This document shows positions 9,566 through 19,305 of a stretch of DNA of 64,000 bases, in pieces. Origin of the DNA: Bacteroidota bacterium (lineage in GTDB: Bacteria > Bacteroidota > Bacteroidia > Bacteroidales > F082). The position numbers and the translations under genes are program-made. The notes below the pieces were generated by a model. It saw only the letters and a program-made list of their open reading frames with translations. It had not been told where the DNA came from and searched no databases. The stretch lies in the NCBI GenBank assembly GCA_023396415.1, contig JAEWWJ010000017.1:8647-72646 (forward strand). The letters are read 5' to 3'. How positions within the stretch are numbered: position 1 is the first letter of the stretch; every line of letters starts with the position of its first letter.

Positions 9566-9575
9566 GCAATGCGGA

Positions 9576-10502
9576 ATGACAGAAAAAGACAAATATCCGT
9601 TTGTATCTATCATCACTGTAAACTACAACCAAGCTGAAGTTACGTGCAGTCTTATTGCGTCTTTGCATAACATCACCTATCCCAACTTCGAGGTGATTGT
9701 GGTTGACAATGCCTCTCCCACCGAAAGTCCAAACATTATCAAAGAACGGTTTCCCAATATTATTTTGGTCGAAAATCCCATTAACTATGGCTTTGCAGCA
9801 GGCAACAATTTTGGACTGATGCGCGCACGCGGTCAATATGTTTTGCTCATCAATAATGACATTGAAGTACCTGCCAACTTTTTAGAACCGCTGGTTGACA
9901 AGCTGATGAAGCACCCGCAAGCCGGCGCGGTAAGCCCTAAAATAAAATACTTTTTTCAGCCCGACACCATTCAATATGCAGGTTTCACACCAATGAACTA
10001 CCTTACCATGCGCAATTTTGCTATTGGGTTTCGGGATGTTGACAAAGGACAATTTAACAGCGACCGCGAAACTTACTACGCACATGGCGCCGCCATGTTG
10101 GTGCCGATGGAGGTGGTAAAGAAAGTAGGATTGATGTCGTATATCTTCTTCCTTTATTATGAGGAAGCCGACTGGTGCGAACGAATCAAAGCCGCCGGCT
10201 ACAAGATCTATTTTGTGCATAATTCGTATGTTTTGCATAAAGAATCCATTTCAACAGGTAAGCTCAGCACCCTTAAAATTTATTATCTCACACGCAACAG
10301 ATTGATTTTCATGCGTAGAAATGTAACCGGAAGTCTTTTCTACAAAGCTCTGTTTTATCAGCTGTTTATCGCTATTCCCAAAAATGCCATGCAATACCTT
10401 TTAAAAGGTAATTTAAAAGCCTTTTACGCCTATTATAAGGCCATAGGCTGGCACATTTTGCATCTTTTCGATCCCGAAATTTATGAAAACCCAATGCTAT
10501 AA
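9576..10502 (+). CDS. Family 2 glycosyltransferase (pair B, soluble)
   Basis: A 308-residue paralogue of the GT2 at 7364. It shares VSIITVNYNQ, INNDIEV in place of the DXD motif, VSPKIKYFFQPDTIQYAGFT, and FFLYYEEADWCERIKAAGYK with the first copy. It is 10 bases from the preceding GT2 and 2 bases from the next. Differences are spread over the whole protein, so the duplication is not recent and the two copies probably add different sugars or linkages. No sign of truncation. Confidence 0.9.
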   Translation: MTEKDKYPFVSIITVNYNQAEVTCSLIASLHNITYPNFEVIVVDNASPTESPNIIKERFPNIILVENPINYGFAAGNNFGLMRARGQYVLLINNDIEVPANFLEPLVDKLMKHPQAGAVSPKIKYFFQPDTIQYAGFTPMNYLTMRNFAIGFRDVDKGQFNSDRETYYAHGAAMLVPMEVVKKVGLMSYIFFLYYEEADWCERIKAAGYKIYFVHNSYVLHKESISTGKLSTLKIYYLTRNRLIFMRRNVTGSLFYKALFYQLFIAIPKNAMQYLLKGNLKAFYAYYKAIGWHILHLFDPEIYENPML

Positions 10503-10504
10503 AA

Positions 10505-11737
10505 ATGGAGAAAGCACTTTTTGATACAGTTTGGAACGTCGTTCAAATCTTCCTCTTACTCTATCTTGGTGGTACGGGAATCTACCTTTGTTTTTTTGCA
10601 GTAGCCTCCCTTTTTGATTTACCTTACAAGAAAAACACGAGTGGAAAACAATTGCGCTTTGCAGTGCTAATTCCGGGTTATCGAGAAGATGAGGTGATTG
10701 TGGAAGTGGCCAAGGAAGCCCTCAACCAAAACTATCCCAACGAGCTTTTCGATATTGTGGTGATTGCCGATAAATTTGATCCTGAAACAATACAAGCCTT
10801 GGAAGAGCTCCCAATTATCGTGTATGATGTTGATTTTGAAATAAGCACAAAAACACGTGCGATCAATTATGCCCTAAAAAACTTAGACAAAAATACTTAT
10901 GAGGCAGTGTGCATCCTCGATGCAGACAACATCATGGCACCTGATTTTCTTGAAAAGATAAATATCTCACTTACAGGTAATTATGTTGCCGTGCAAGGCC
11001 ATCGTGTGGCAAAAAACTTGAATACTCCTTTTGCTATTTTGGACGCCATCAGCGAAGAAATTAACAACCAATTGTTCAGAAAAGGTCAACGCGTTGCCGG
11101 TTTATCCTCAGCTCTTATTGGTTCGGCAATGGCTTTTGAGTACAACCTCTTTAAAAAAATGATTGAAGAAGTTGAAGTGGTGGGTGGATTTGATAAAGAG
11201 TTGGAAATTAGACTGTTAAAAAATGGATATGTGATTGACTATCAACCCGACGCCTACGTTTATGACGAGAAGGTACAAAACGCAAAGGTTTTTTCACAGC
11301 AACGGCGGCGTTGGCTCTCAGCACAAATTCACTTTTTTGGAACCAATTTTTATCCGGCATTACACGCCCTTGTTAATAAAGGCAACTTCGAGTATTTCAA
11401 CAAAGCCATTCAGTATTTACAGCTCCCACGCATACTTTTATTAGGAATGCTGGTGATTCTCACTCTTTTATCAACTTTTTTCGCATCAGCCATCTGGTTT
11501 AAATTGTGGCTTACTGCATTGGTTATTACACTTTTAGCACTTACGCTATCAGTCCCATTGAAATTTTACCGCTTGCGTACATTGAAAGCATTGCTATATT
11601 TACCCGTTGGATTCATTTTTATGTTCCTATCATTGCTGAAAGTAAAGGGCGCAAACAAGAATTTTATCCATACAAAACATACGTATAATGCGTTTCAAAT
11701 AAAAAAGAGAGATATTTTTCATCAGACAAAAAAATAA
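10505..11737 (+). CDS. Membrane family 2 glycosyltransferase (pair B, processive type)
   Basis: A 410-residue paralogue of the GT2 at 8330, with FAVLIPGYRED, CILDADNIM, GGFDKELEIRLL and QQRRRW at matching places, one N-terminal and two or three C-terminal membrane segments, and the same ending LLKVKGANKNFIHTKHT. It completes the second soluble-plus-membrane GT2 pair. The spacing to the downstream GT4 gene is 1 base, so it is very probably translated from the same message. Confidence 0.88.
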   Translation: MEKALFDTVWNVVQIFLLLYLGGTGIYLCFFAVASLFDLPYKKNTSGKQLRFAVLIPGYREDEVIVEVAKEALNQNYPNELFDIVVIADKFDPETIQALEELPIIVYDVDFEISTKTRAINYALKNLDKNTYEAVCILDADNIMAPDFLEKINISLTGNYVAVQGHRVAKNLNTPFAILDAISEEINNQLFRKGQRVAGLSSALIGSAMAFEYNLFKKMIEEVEVVGGFDKELEIRLLKNGYVIDYQPDAYVYDEKVQNAKVFSQQRRRWLSAQIHFFGTNFYPALHALVNKGNFEYFNKAIQYLQLPRILLLGMLVILTLLSTFFASAIWFKLWLTALVITLLALTLSVPLKFYRLRTLKALLYLPVGFIFMFLSLLKVKGANKNFIHTKHTYNAFQIKKRDIFHQTKK

Positions 11738-11738
11738 T

Positions 11739-12878
11739 ATGAAAATAGGAATTGAAGGACAAAGACTTTTCCGTGTAAAGAAACACGGGATGGACATGGT
11801 GGCTCTTGAATTGATTAAGAATTTACAAGCGATTGACACCACCAACGAATATTTCATATTTGTTAAACCCGATGAAGACAAGTCATGCCTTACCCCTTCA
11901 TCCAACTTTCACATCATTGAGTTAGCCGGAGGTCCTTACCCCAGCTGGGAACAATTCGCGCTTCCACGGGCTGCAAAAAAATATGGATGCGACATCTTGC
12001 ATTGCACAAGTAACACAGCACCTGTGTTTTGCGATATACCTTTAGTGGTTACTTTGCATGACATCATCTACCTCGAAAGTGTGAGCATATTAAAAAAAGG
12101 AGGCACCTGGTACCAAAAAACAGGAAATATGTATCGCCGAATGGTGGTGCCTCGCGTGGTGAAAAAAAGTAAAAAGATCATCACAGTTTCAAAATTCGAA
12201 CGCAACAGAATCAAACAGTTTTTTGGTTTTTCTGAACAAGATCAACGTCTTGTGGCAATTTATAATGGAGTAAGTGAACATTTTATTCCCATTAACGACC
12301 CTGTTGAGCGGCTTCGCGTAAAAACAAAATACGCATTACCAGAAAAGTACGCCTTCTTTTTAGGCAACACCGATCCCAAAAAAAATACCAAAGGAGTATT
12401 ACAAGCATTTAGTAAATACCTGAAAGAAAGCAATATACCTTTAACATTGGTGATGCTTGATTATGAAAAAAACGCCCTTTCAGCGCTTTTGAATGAAATT
12501 GGTGCGCCGGAATTAATCCACAACATTCACCTCACAGGCTATGTTGTCAACACCGATTTGCCGGCCATTTATTCGCAAGCCGAAGTCTTTCTCTATCCTT
12601 CGTTGCGCGAGAGCTTTGGTATTCCAATGCTCGAGGCCATGCGTTGTGGCGTGCCTGTAATTACATCCAACACCTCGAGCATGCCCGAAGTATCGGGCGA
12701 TGCAGCACTCATTGTTGACCCCTTCAAGCCAGGCGAAATTGTTGAAGCCATGAAAAAAATTATGACAGATGAACTACTTCGCAACAATTTGGTTGAAAAA
12801 GGTTTAGAACAGTCTGCCAAATTTTCGTGGCGCAACATGGCTCATGAAGTGCTTGAACTCTATGGCACCATTACGTAG
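11739..12878 (+). CDS. Family 4 glycosyltransferase
   Basis: A 379-residue GT-B fold enzyme. The N-terminal half has DILHCTSNTAPVF and VVTLHDIIYLES (acceptor-domain signatures of mannosyltransferase-like GT4 enzymes). The C-terminal donor domain starts near YAFFLGNTDPKKN and holds the E-x7-E motif in PSLRESFGIPMLEAMRCGVP. It transfers a sugar from a nucleotide donor with retention of configuration, a family property; the donor is not known. It starts 1 base after the preceding GT2. Confidence 0.9.
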   Translation: MKIGIEGQRLFRVKKHGMDMVALELIKNLQAIDTTNEYFIFVKPDEDKSCLTPSSNFHIIELAGGPYPSWEQFALPRAAKKYGCDILHCTSNTAPVFCDIPLVVTLHDIIYLESVSILKKGGTWYQKTGNMYRRMVVPRVVKKSKKIITVSKFERNRIKQFFGFSEQDQRLVAIYNGVSEHFIPINDPVERLRVKTKYALPEKYAFFLGNTDPKKNTKGVLQAFSKYLKESNIPLTLVMLDYEKNALSALLNEIGAPELIHNIHLTGYVVNTDLPAIYSQAEVFLYPSLRESFGIPMLEAMRCGVPVITSNTSSMPEVSGDAALIVDPFKPGEIVEAMKKIMTDELLRNNLVEKGLEQSAKFSWRNMAHEVLELYGTIT

Positions 12879-12911
12879 AAATACTTATTTTTGAATTAAA
12901 TAGATCATAAA

Positions 12912-14114
12912 ATGATTCGAAACCGCGACTTTATCATCATCGGCTTGCAAGCTTTGGACAGCAGAATTGGCAGCAATTGCATCAATATTGCCCAAGAAAT
13001 CGCCCTTCATAATCGGGTTTTGTATGTCAACTATCCTTTAGATAGAGGAACTATCCGACGTGAAAAAAATGATCCTCTCATTCAAAAAAGAATTCAAATT
13101 ATTGAAGGTAAAGCACCAGATATTGAACAAGTTAGCGAAAATATGTGGAACCTTTTTCCACGAACAACTTTAGAATCTATCGGACAACTGCCCATCAACA
13201 GCATTTTCGACTGGCTGAACAAAATAAATGGAAAGCGTTTTGCCCGAGAAATTCAAAAAGCCATAGATAAGCTTCAATTTCGTAATTTTTTCTTGTTCAA
13301 CGACAGTGATATGTTTCGTGGTTTTTATTTGAAAGAATTACTGAAGCCGGAAATGTACATTTATTACACCCGAGACAATCTTATCGCGGTTGATTATTGG
13401 AAAAGACAAGGAATTCGTATCGAAGCAGCCCTCATGGTAAAATCGGATTTGGTGGTAGCCAACTCAACTTATTTGGCCGATCATGCACGAAAGTTCAACC
13501 AACACTCCTACTATGTCGGACAAGGCTGCGACGTTTCTCTTTTCGACAAAAGCCTGATTAAAAGCTTACCTGCTGAGTTTGATAGCATAAAAAGGCCAAT
13601 CATTGGATATATTGGTGCTTTGTTTTCGTTGCGCCTCGACATTGAAGTGCTGGTGCACATTGCAAAACAACGCCCCGATTGGCAAGTGGTTCTTGTTGGC
13701 CCTGAGGATGAGGCCTTTAAAGCCAGCGAACTGCATCAAATTGAAAATGTTCATTTTCTTGGCCCCAAAAAAATGGAAGAGCTGCCACGCTATCTCATGG
13801 CATTTGATGTAGCACTCAACCCACAAAAGCTCAACGAAGTGACCATTGGCAACTACCCTCGAAAAATTGACGAATACCTTGCCATGGGCAAACCAACAGT
13901 AGCCACCCGAACAGTTGCAATGGAAGTGTTTGAAAATTACACCTATCTTGCCGAATCAAAAGAGGAGTATGTTGAGTTGATTGAAATTGCACTCAGTGAA
14001 AATAGTCCTGAAAAAGAAACAGAAAGAGAAGATTTTGCTCGTGGACACACATGGACCAACAACGTGAGTGAGATCTACAAAGTGATAACTTTTCTTTTAC
14101 AACAACCGAAATAA
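12912..14114 (+). CDS. GT-B fold glycosyltransferase (TuaH-like)
   Basis: A 400-residue protein with a GT-B layout. The N-terminal half (IIIGLQALDSRIGSNCINIA, LYVNYPLDRG, YYTRDNL) resembles TuaH-type enzymes of polysaccharide loci, and the C-terminal half has IGYIGALFSLRLDIEVLVHI, WQVVLVGPEDE, VHFLGPK and a YPRKIDEYLAMGKPTVAT donor-binding segment. It begins 33 bases after the GT4 gene. That gap contains TATTTTTG at 12886-12893, which matches the -7 box of Bacteroidota promoters, but no good -33 box is visible, so I do not claim a promoter. Confidence 0.82.
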   Translation: MIRNRDFIIIGLQALDSRIGSNCINIAQEIALHNRVLYVNYPLDRGTIRREKNDPLIQKRIQIIEGKAPDIEQVSENMWNLFPRTTLESIGQLPINSIFDWLNKINGKRFAREIQKAIDKLQFRNFFLFNDSDMFRGFYLKELLKPEMYIYYTRDNLIAVDYWKRQGIRIEAALMVKSDLVVANSTYLADHARKFNQHSYYVGQGCDVSLFDKSLIKSLPAEFDSIKRPIIGYIGALFSLRLDIEVLVHIAKQRPDWQVVLVGPEDEAFKASELHQIENVHFLGPKKMEELPRYLMAFDVALNPQKLNEVTIGNYPRKIDEYLAMGKPTVATRTVAMEVFENYTYLAESKEEYVELIEIALSENSPEKETEREDFARGHTWTNNVSEIYKVITFLLQQPK

Positions 14115-14121
14115 AGGAAAA

Positions 14122-14742
14122 ATGGGCCTCAGTGATAAAATTAAATCCAACCAAAAGCTAAAGCATATTGCTTTATGGTTGTTGATGCCAAAAAATCAGG
14201 CAAGGCCTCGGCTATGGGTCAAATGGTTTGTCAACCCTTTGAAGCACAAAAAAGGAAAGGGTTCGTTAATCAGAAGAAGAACACGCATGGACGTTTTGCC
14301 CTTCAACAATTTTGTTCTAGGCAAAGATTCCACCATCGAAGATTTTTCCACCATCAACAATGGCGTTGGTGATGTCATCATCGGCGATCGTACCCGCATT
14401 GGCTTAGGCTGCGTTGTAATTGGCCCGGCAAAAATTGGAAACGATATCATGTTTGCGCAAAACATTGTGGTTTCCGGACTTAATCATGGTTATCAAGATG
14501 TTAACACTCCAATTAGCCTACAACCGGTTGAAAAAAAACAAATTATTATTGAAGATAATGTATGGATTGGTGCCAATGCAGTGATTACTGCTGGGGTAAC
14601 CATTGGGAAACAATCCATTGTAGCAGCCGGAAGCGTGGTCACCAAATCGGTGCCTCCTTTCACTATCGTTGGCGGAAATCCGGCAAAAATTTTAAAAAGC
14701 TATAATTTTTTAACTAAAACCTGGGACAAACAAGCAAACTAA
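14122..14742 (+). CDS. Left-handed beta-helix acyltransferase (WcaF/LpxA-like)
   Basis: A 206-residue hexapeptide-repeat protein. Repeats of the form [LIV]GxxxX run from about residue 65 to 190 (DVIIGDRTRIGLGCVVIGPA, IIIEDNVWIGANAVITAGVT, IGKQSIVAAGSVVTKSVPP), with the conserved histidine in VSGLNHGYQD and the usual GGNPAKILK end. Enzymes of this kind usually O-acetylate a sugar from acetyl-CoA. The basic N-terminal 60 residues are not part of the helix. It sits 7 bases after the preceding glycosyltransferase and probably decorates the repeat unit. Confidence 0.85.
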   Translation: MGLSDKIKSNQKLKHIALWLLMPKNQARPRLWVKWFVNPLKHKKGKGSLIRRRTRMDVLPFNNFVLGKDSTIEDFSTINNGVGDVIIGDRTRIGLGCVVIGPAKIGNDIMFAQNIVVSGLNHGYQDVNTPISLQPVEKKQIIIEDNVWIGANAVITAGVTIGKQSIVAAGSVVTKSVPPFTIVGGNPAKILKSYNFLTKTWDKQAN

Positions 14743-14753
14743 TTGATTACTAT

Positions 14754-15557
14754 ATGCACAAACTGAAAACTTTCATTCGATACCTTGCCGACTTTTTACA
14801 ATATGGTCAAATACGTTTGGTTATCGCCTCTATCATATACATCGCTACGGGAAAATCTTTCATAGAAACGCGCATTTTTAGAGGAAAACTTGGATTTTTT
14901 CTTCACCGAAAAGGATCTCTCGATTTCCAATTTGGAAATTACGCCTACGAATGGAATGTTAAAAAGTTCGTTTTAAAGCATTTACATCAATATGACACTT
15001 TTCTTGATGTAGGTGCCAACATTGGAACTTACACCATTATGATGACTGGTCATGGATTAAAATCATTCGCTTTTGAACCCGTGTATAGCAACCATAAGGC
15101 ATTAACTATCAATATTTTACTCAACAATTTTGAAGACAAAGCCACAGCTTTCAATTTCGGACTGAGTGATGAGTCAACCACGGCAAATTTTGCCTTTGAT
15201 CCACTCAACACTGGCGCTTCCCACATTTCAACGGTTCCGGCTGAAACACCTGAAGCCGCGCAAAGAAGTATTCCAATTGAAATAAAACTGCTCAGGCTCG
15301 ATGATGTGATGGGTAAAATGAACCTCGATCCAAAAAGCAAAGTACTGATGAAGGTTGATGTGGAAGGAATGGAATGTCAGGTACTTAAAGGTGCGAAAAA
15401 TTTTATAAAAACATTTCCTGAAATCATGTTGGTTATGGAAAGTATCCACTCGGGGGAAGAAAAACTAAAAGAGATTTTAAACGAAATGGCCATTTTTGAA
15501 TACCATAAAATTGATGACCTAAACATGTGTGCCATAAAAAAAGGTGAACTGGTCTAA
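14754..15557 (+). CDS. FkbM family methyltransferase
   Basis: A 267-residue SAM-dependent methyltransferase. The SAM-binding loop is FLDVGANIGTYT (about residues 83-94), followed by FAFEPVYSNHKAL and the LMKVDVEGMECQVLKGA segment that marks the FkbM family. In polysaccharide loci such enzymes usually O-methylate a sugar. The N-terminal 60 residues are basic and hydrophobic and could associate with the membrane. It starts 11 bases after the acyltransferase. Confidence 0.87.
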   Translation: MHKLKTFIRYLADFLQYGQIRLVIASIIYIATGKSFIETRIFRGKLGFFLHRKGSLDFQFGNYAYEWNVKKFVLKHLHQYDTFLDVGANIGTYTIMMTGHGLKSFAFEPVYSNHKALTINILLNNFEDKATAFNFGLSDESTTANFAFDPLNTGASHISTVPAETPEAAQRSIPIEIKLLRLDDVMGKMNLDPKSKVLMKVDVEGMECQVLKGAKNFIKTFPEIMLVMESIHSGEEKLKEILNEMAIFEYHKIDDLNMCAIKKGELV

Positions 15558-15586
15558 ATTAATGATAACCAATTAAATATCAAGCA

Positions 15587-16780
15587 ATGATTGTACTTAA
15601 AGTTACTTTTTGGATTTTGTTCTTGGTAGTGTTTTACGCCTATCTTGGCTATGGGATTGTGCTTTACTTCATGGTGAAAATTAAACGCCTTTTAGGTTCG
15701 TCAAAACGCACATTAATAGAGGATTATGAACCAGAGGTCACACTTTTTGTTGCCGCCTACAACGAAAAAGATTATGTGGATGCCAAAGTAAAAAACAGTT
15801 TTGAAATGCACTATCCGGCCAACAAAATCAAACAGGTTTGGGTAACCGATGGTTCGGATGATGGTACACCAGAAATACTTCAAAAGTACCAAAATGAAGC
15901 CATTAGCGTGTATCATACACCAGTGCGCGGTGGTAAAATTGGTGCTATGAATCGCGGAATGCAATTTGTTACCTCACCGATTGTCATTTTTTCGGACGGG
16001 AACACCATGCTGGGAAAAGAAAGTATTCAACGTATTGTGAATTTGTTTGCCGATCCTAAAGTAGGTTGTGTTTCGGGCGAAAAACGCATCTACAACAAAG
16101 AAAAAGATGCCGCAGCAGGAACTGAAGGTATTTATTGGAAATATGAATCAAAACTCAAAAAGTGGGATGCCGAACTGTATTCAGTTGTAGGCGCCGCCGG
16201 TGAACTTTTTGCTATACGCACCGAATTGTTTCAAGAAGTTGAAAAAGACACCTTATTAGATGATTTTATCATCTCGCTGCGTGTGGCTATGAAAGGGTAC
16301 ACCATACAATACGACCCGGAGGCTTACGCCATTGAAACCTCGTCGGCAAACGTAAAAGAAGAGCTAAAAAGGAAAGTTCGTATAGCCGCAGGCGGCATTC
16401 AATCCATCCTCAGGCTCAAGCCTTTGCTCAATATTTTCAAGTACGGCATCTTGAGTTTTCAATACATTTCACATCGCGTTTTGCGCTGGACAATAGCTCC
16501 ACTTTCATTACCTATCTTGCTGATAATTAACTTTTTACTTTTTATAAACTTGGGTTACACTAACTTCTCTAGCCTTTATGTTTGGTTGTTTTATGGTCAG
16601 ATACTGTTTTATATTTTGGCCCTTTTGGGCTGGTATCTCGAAAACAAAGCCATCAAAATCAAAGCCCTCTTTGTTCCTTATTATTTTATGATCATGAATC
16701 TTGCCGTACTGATGGGAATGAGAAGGTATTATAAAGGAAATCAATCCGTTAACTGGGAGAGAGCCAAGCGAGGGGTGTAA
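15587..16780 (+). CDS. Membrane family 2 glycosyltransferase
   Basis: A 397-residue GT2 enzyme with one N-terminal membrane segment, catalytic motifs TLFVAAYNEKDYVD, VWVTDGSDDGT, IVIFSDGNTM (metal site), an LLDDFIISLRVAMKGY acceptor motif, and two to four C-terminal hydrophobic segments. A Q/RXXRW motif is not clear (RKVRIAAGG stands at its place), which separates it from the two membrane GT2s at 8330 and 10505. It is a third lineage of GT2 in this locus, and no close paralogue is present in the window. Confidence 0.87.
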   Translation: MIVLKVTFWILFLVVFYAYLGYGIVLYFMVKIKRLLGSSKRTLIEDYEPEVTLFVAAYNEKDYVDAKVKNSFEMHYPANKIKQVWVTDGSDDGTPEILQKYQNEAISVYHTPVRGGKIGAMNRGMQFVTSPIVIFSDGNTMLGKESIQRIVNLFADPKVGCVSGEKRIYNKEKDAAAGTEGIYWKYESKLKKWDAELYSVVGAAGELFAIRTELFQEVEKDTLLDDFIISLRVAMKGYTIQYDPEAYAIETSSANVKEELKRKVRIAAGGIQSILRLKPLLNIFKYGILSFQYISHRVLRWTIAPLSLPILLIINFLLFINLGYTNFSSLYVWLFYGQILFYILALLGWYLENKAIKIKALFVPYYFMIMNLAVLMGMRRYYKGNQSVNWERAKRGV

Positions 16781-16790
16781 TTGAATTCCT

Positions 16791-18428
16791 ATGAAACAGA
16801 CTTTTTTTTTATTCATTTTTGGTTTAATGTTAGGCTTTTTGCCGGCAAAAAGTCAAAATAAGTCTGTGTTAAATATTCCGCTTTCACTCAACCAAATTGA
16901 CGGCGACACCATTCAGCCGGGCGATACCTTAAAGCTTTTGCCCGGAAATCGGTCATTTTTACTCTTGAAAAATATCCAAGGCACATCCAATCAGCCGGTT
17001 ATTATCATCAACAAGGGAGGAGCTTCAGTCATAAGCACCAATCATTATTATGGCATAAAATTCTCTGAATGTAGCCATATTAAACTTTTAGGAAACGGAC
17101 ACCCCACAACACCTTATGGTATTAAAATTACACAAGTACTTCAAGGAGCGGGAATTACGATTGATGATCGTAGCACTGATGTAGAACTGGCTTATGTCGA
17201 AATCACCAACACCAAAATTGGCGGTATATATGCCAAAACCGATCCCACTTGCAGTTTTTTGGCCACGCGAGATAAGTTTACCATGTACAACCTTCATATC
17301 CATCATTGTTATGTGCACGATATTCCCGATGAAGGAATGTACGTGGGCAGCTCAAAATACACCGGCCAATACCTCCCCGGATGCGATACCACTGTTTTGC
17401 CCCATTTAATTTACCATGTCAGCATCCACAACAATATCATCGAAAGATCAGGTTGGGATGGCATTCAGGTGAGCTCTGCCTCAATTGACTGTCATATTTT
17501 CGACAATATCGTTCGTTTCGATTCGCAAAAAGAAATGCCAAATCAAATGTCAGGAATTTTAATTGGTGGTGGATCAAATTGCGACTGCTACAACAACAGC
17601 ATTTTTGATGGCAAAGGTGATGGCATTGATATTTTAGGTTTTGGTGAGATGAAAATTTACAACAACCTGATTGTGAGGCAAGGAAGAACATTTCAACCAA
17701 CGAATGAAAATGCTTTTCGGCATGGGATTTTTATTGGCAATGCACCTGATAATGCACCGGCTACCTTAAAAATTATGCACAATACAATCATTTCACCCAA
17801 ATCAACCGGCATCCGTTTTTTAAATCAAAATACCAGCAGCGACCTCTTGTTCAATAATATTGTCAGCAATCCCGGTTCATTTGCTGTTGCGGGAAATTCA
17901 GCTTATTTCGACAACAATGGCAGCCAGGTTTCTCCATTCATAAAAAACAATATTTTCACTGAACATCCTGAAAATGTTGGCTTTATTAATTATCTTGGCG
18001 ATAATTATGATCTCAAACCCGGAGCCTCAGCAGTAAACAGCGGCTTCAACGCCGGTTTAAATAAAGTTACTTTCGATCTCCTCAACCGCCCTCGTCCGCA
18101 CAATGCCGGTTTCGATATTGGTGCTTTTGAATCACAAGATCCCTATGCCTCGGTCGAAGAAACTCCAAATAACGGTAATTTTTTAAAAATTTTTCCGGTA
18201 CCGAGCTCAAAAACGCTTTATATTGACATGAATCTGGCCCAACCCACGCAAGCTGTTATTTATGTGTTCGATGCAACGGGTAAGCTCATCGAAAAGAATG
18301 ATCAACTGCATTTTGATGTTGGAAGTAACTATTTAAATTACAACATAAACAATTACAAATCAGGTACATATATTTTACACCTCCACGCCCCTACCTTTAA
18401 TTTACGAAAGTCGTTTACTGTAAACTAA
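16791..18428 (+). CDS. Secreted right-handed beta-helix protein with type IX sorting domain
   Basis: A 545-residue exported protein: signal peptide at residues 1-21 (FLFIFGLMLGFLPAKSQ), then repeated short beta-strand turns with N-rich corners (IHNNIIERSGWDGIQVSS, IYNNLIVRQGR, MHNTIISPKSTGIRFLNQN) typical of parallel beta-helices of pectate-lyase-like and epimerase-like proteins. From about residue 465 there is a type A C-terminal sorting domain (IFPVPSSKTLYIDMN, VFDATGKLIEK, YKSGTYILHLH), which directs export by the Bacteroidota type IX system and attachment to the surface. No catalytic residues can be named. It lies within the polysaccharide locus, 10 bases after a glycosyltransferase, so it may bind, trim or modify the exported glycan. 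Confidence 0.85.
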   Translation: MKQTFFLFIFGLMLGFLPAKSQNKSVLNIPLSLNQIDGDTIQPGDTLKLLPGNRSFLLLKNIQGTSNQPVIIINKGGASVISTNHYYGIKFSECSHIKLLGNGHPTTPYGIKITQVLQGAGITIDDRSTDVELAYVEITNTKIGGIYAKTDPTCSFLATRDKFTMYNLHIHHCYVHDIPDEGMYVGSSKYTGQYLPGCDTTVLPHLIYHVSIHNNIIERSGWDGIQVSSASIDCHIFDNIVRFDSQKEMPNQMSGILIGGGSNCDCYNNSIFDGKGDGIDILGFGEMKIYNNLIVRQGRTFQPTNENAFRHGIFIGNAPDNAPATLKIMHNTIISPKSTGIRFLNQNTSSDLLFNNIVSNPGSFAVAGNSAYFDNNGSQVSPFIKNNIFTEHPENVGFINYLGDNYDLKPGASAVNSGFNAGLNKVTFDLLNRPRPHNAGFDIGAFESQDPYASVEETPNNGNFLKIFPVPSSKTLYIDMNLAQPTQAVIYVFDATGKLIEKNDQLHFDVGSNYLNYNINNYKSGTYILHLHAPTFNLRKSFTVN

Positions 18429-18444
18429 CAAAAACCTCCGCCAA

Positions 18445-19305
18445 ATGAACGCCGTTAAATCTGTATTAAAGCAACAACTTCCGCGTTGGGCAGGCTATCA
18501 ACTGAAAAAAATAATACTTTTCGTACGGGGCATTGCGTACCGCGGCAACGCTTTTTATTGCCCAATCTGTCAACAAGGTTATGCTAAATTTTTCGATGGC
18601 GGTTTCGACTTGCCTGTGATTGACCAAATGCAAATCATCGGTGCCGGCAGACGAAAAAACATTATTTGTCCGGGTTGCGCCTCCAACGACCGCGATCGGC
18701 TTGTATATTTGGCCTTGCAAGCACCTCAACTTCAACTTCTTCCGGCCAAAAAGATTTTGCATATTGCACCCGAGCCGGCACTCGTTGGTTTTCTTCAAAA
18801 AAACCAACAGTTAGATGGAAACACTTACATAATGGGCGTAAAATACCACGAAGGCTTTTATTATGACAACAACATTCAACTTATTGATTTAACAGCACTT
18901 GAATTTGATGATCACATGTTTGACCTCCTCATATGTAACCATGTTTTGGAGCATATTGCGGACGACGATCGAGCCATGCGCGAAATTTTCAGGGTTGTAA
19001 AGCCGGAGGGTAAGGCCATTCTTCAGGTTCCTTGGTCGCCGCTTCTCGAAAAGACGTATGAAAATGAGGCCATTATTAAACCCAAAGATAGAGAAACACA
19101 TTTTGGACAGTTTGATCATGTTCGCCTATATGGAAAAGATTATGCTGCTAAACTCATGAAAACTGGTTTTATAATAGATCAATTGGGTATAAATGACCTG
19201 GCTCCTAAAGATAAAGCCATTGAAAAATATGCTTTAAACACTAAAGAGGTTATTTTTGTAGGAACAAAACCAAGTGAGCCTCATGTTAAACCAGCGATCA
19301 GTTAA
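18445..19305 (+). CDS. SAM-dependent methyltransferase with N-terminal zinc-ribbon-like motif
   Basis: A 286-residue protein. The N-terminal part has two CxxC pairs, CPIC near residue 33 and CPGC near 74, which could bind zinc. The C-terminal part is a class I methyltransferase with KILHIAPEPALVGFL in place of the usual glycine loop, LIDLTALEF, and the strong LICNHVLEHIADDDRAMREI motif followed by VVKPEGKAILQVPW. It is the last biosynthetic gene of the polysaccharide locus. Its 3' end overlaps the next gene (a histidine kinase) by about 23-32 bases, so the two are probably translationally coupled. Substrate unknown. Confidence 0.83.
   Translation: MNAVKSVLKQQLPRWAGYQLKKIILFVRGIAYRGNAFYCPICQQGYAKFFDGGFDLPVIDQMQIIGAGRRKNIICPGCASNDRDRLVYLALQAPQLQLLPAKKILHIAPEPALVGFLQKNQQLDGNTYIMGVKYHEGFYYDNNIQLIDLTALEFDDHMFDLLICNHVLEHIADDDRAMREIFRVVKPEGKAILQVPWSPLLEKTYENEAIIKPKDRETHFGQFDHVRLYGKDYAAKLMKTGFIIDQLGINDLAPKDKAIEKYALNTKEVIFVGTKPSEPHVKPAIS

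Noticed and set aside
9882..10238. 118-residue ORF on the minus strand
   Set aside because: Antisense to a glycosyltransferase with clear motifs.
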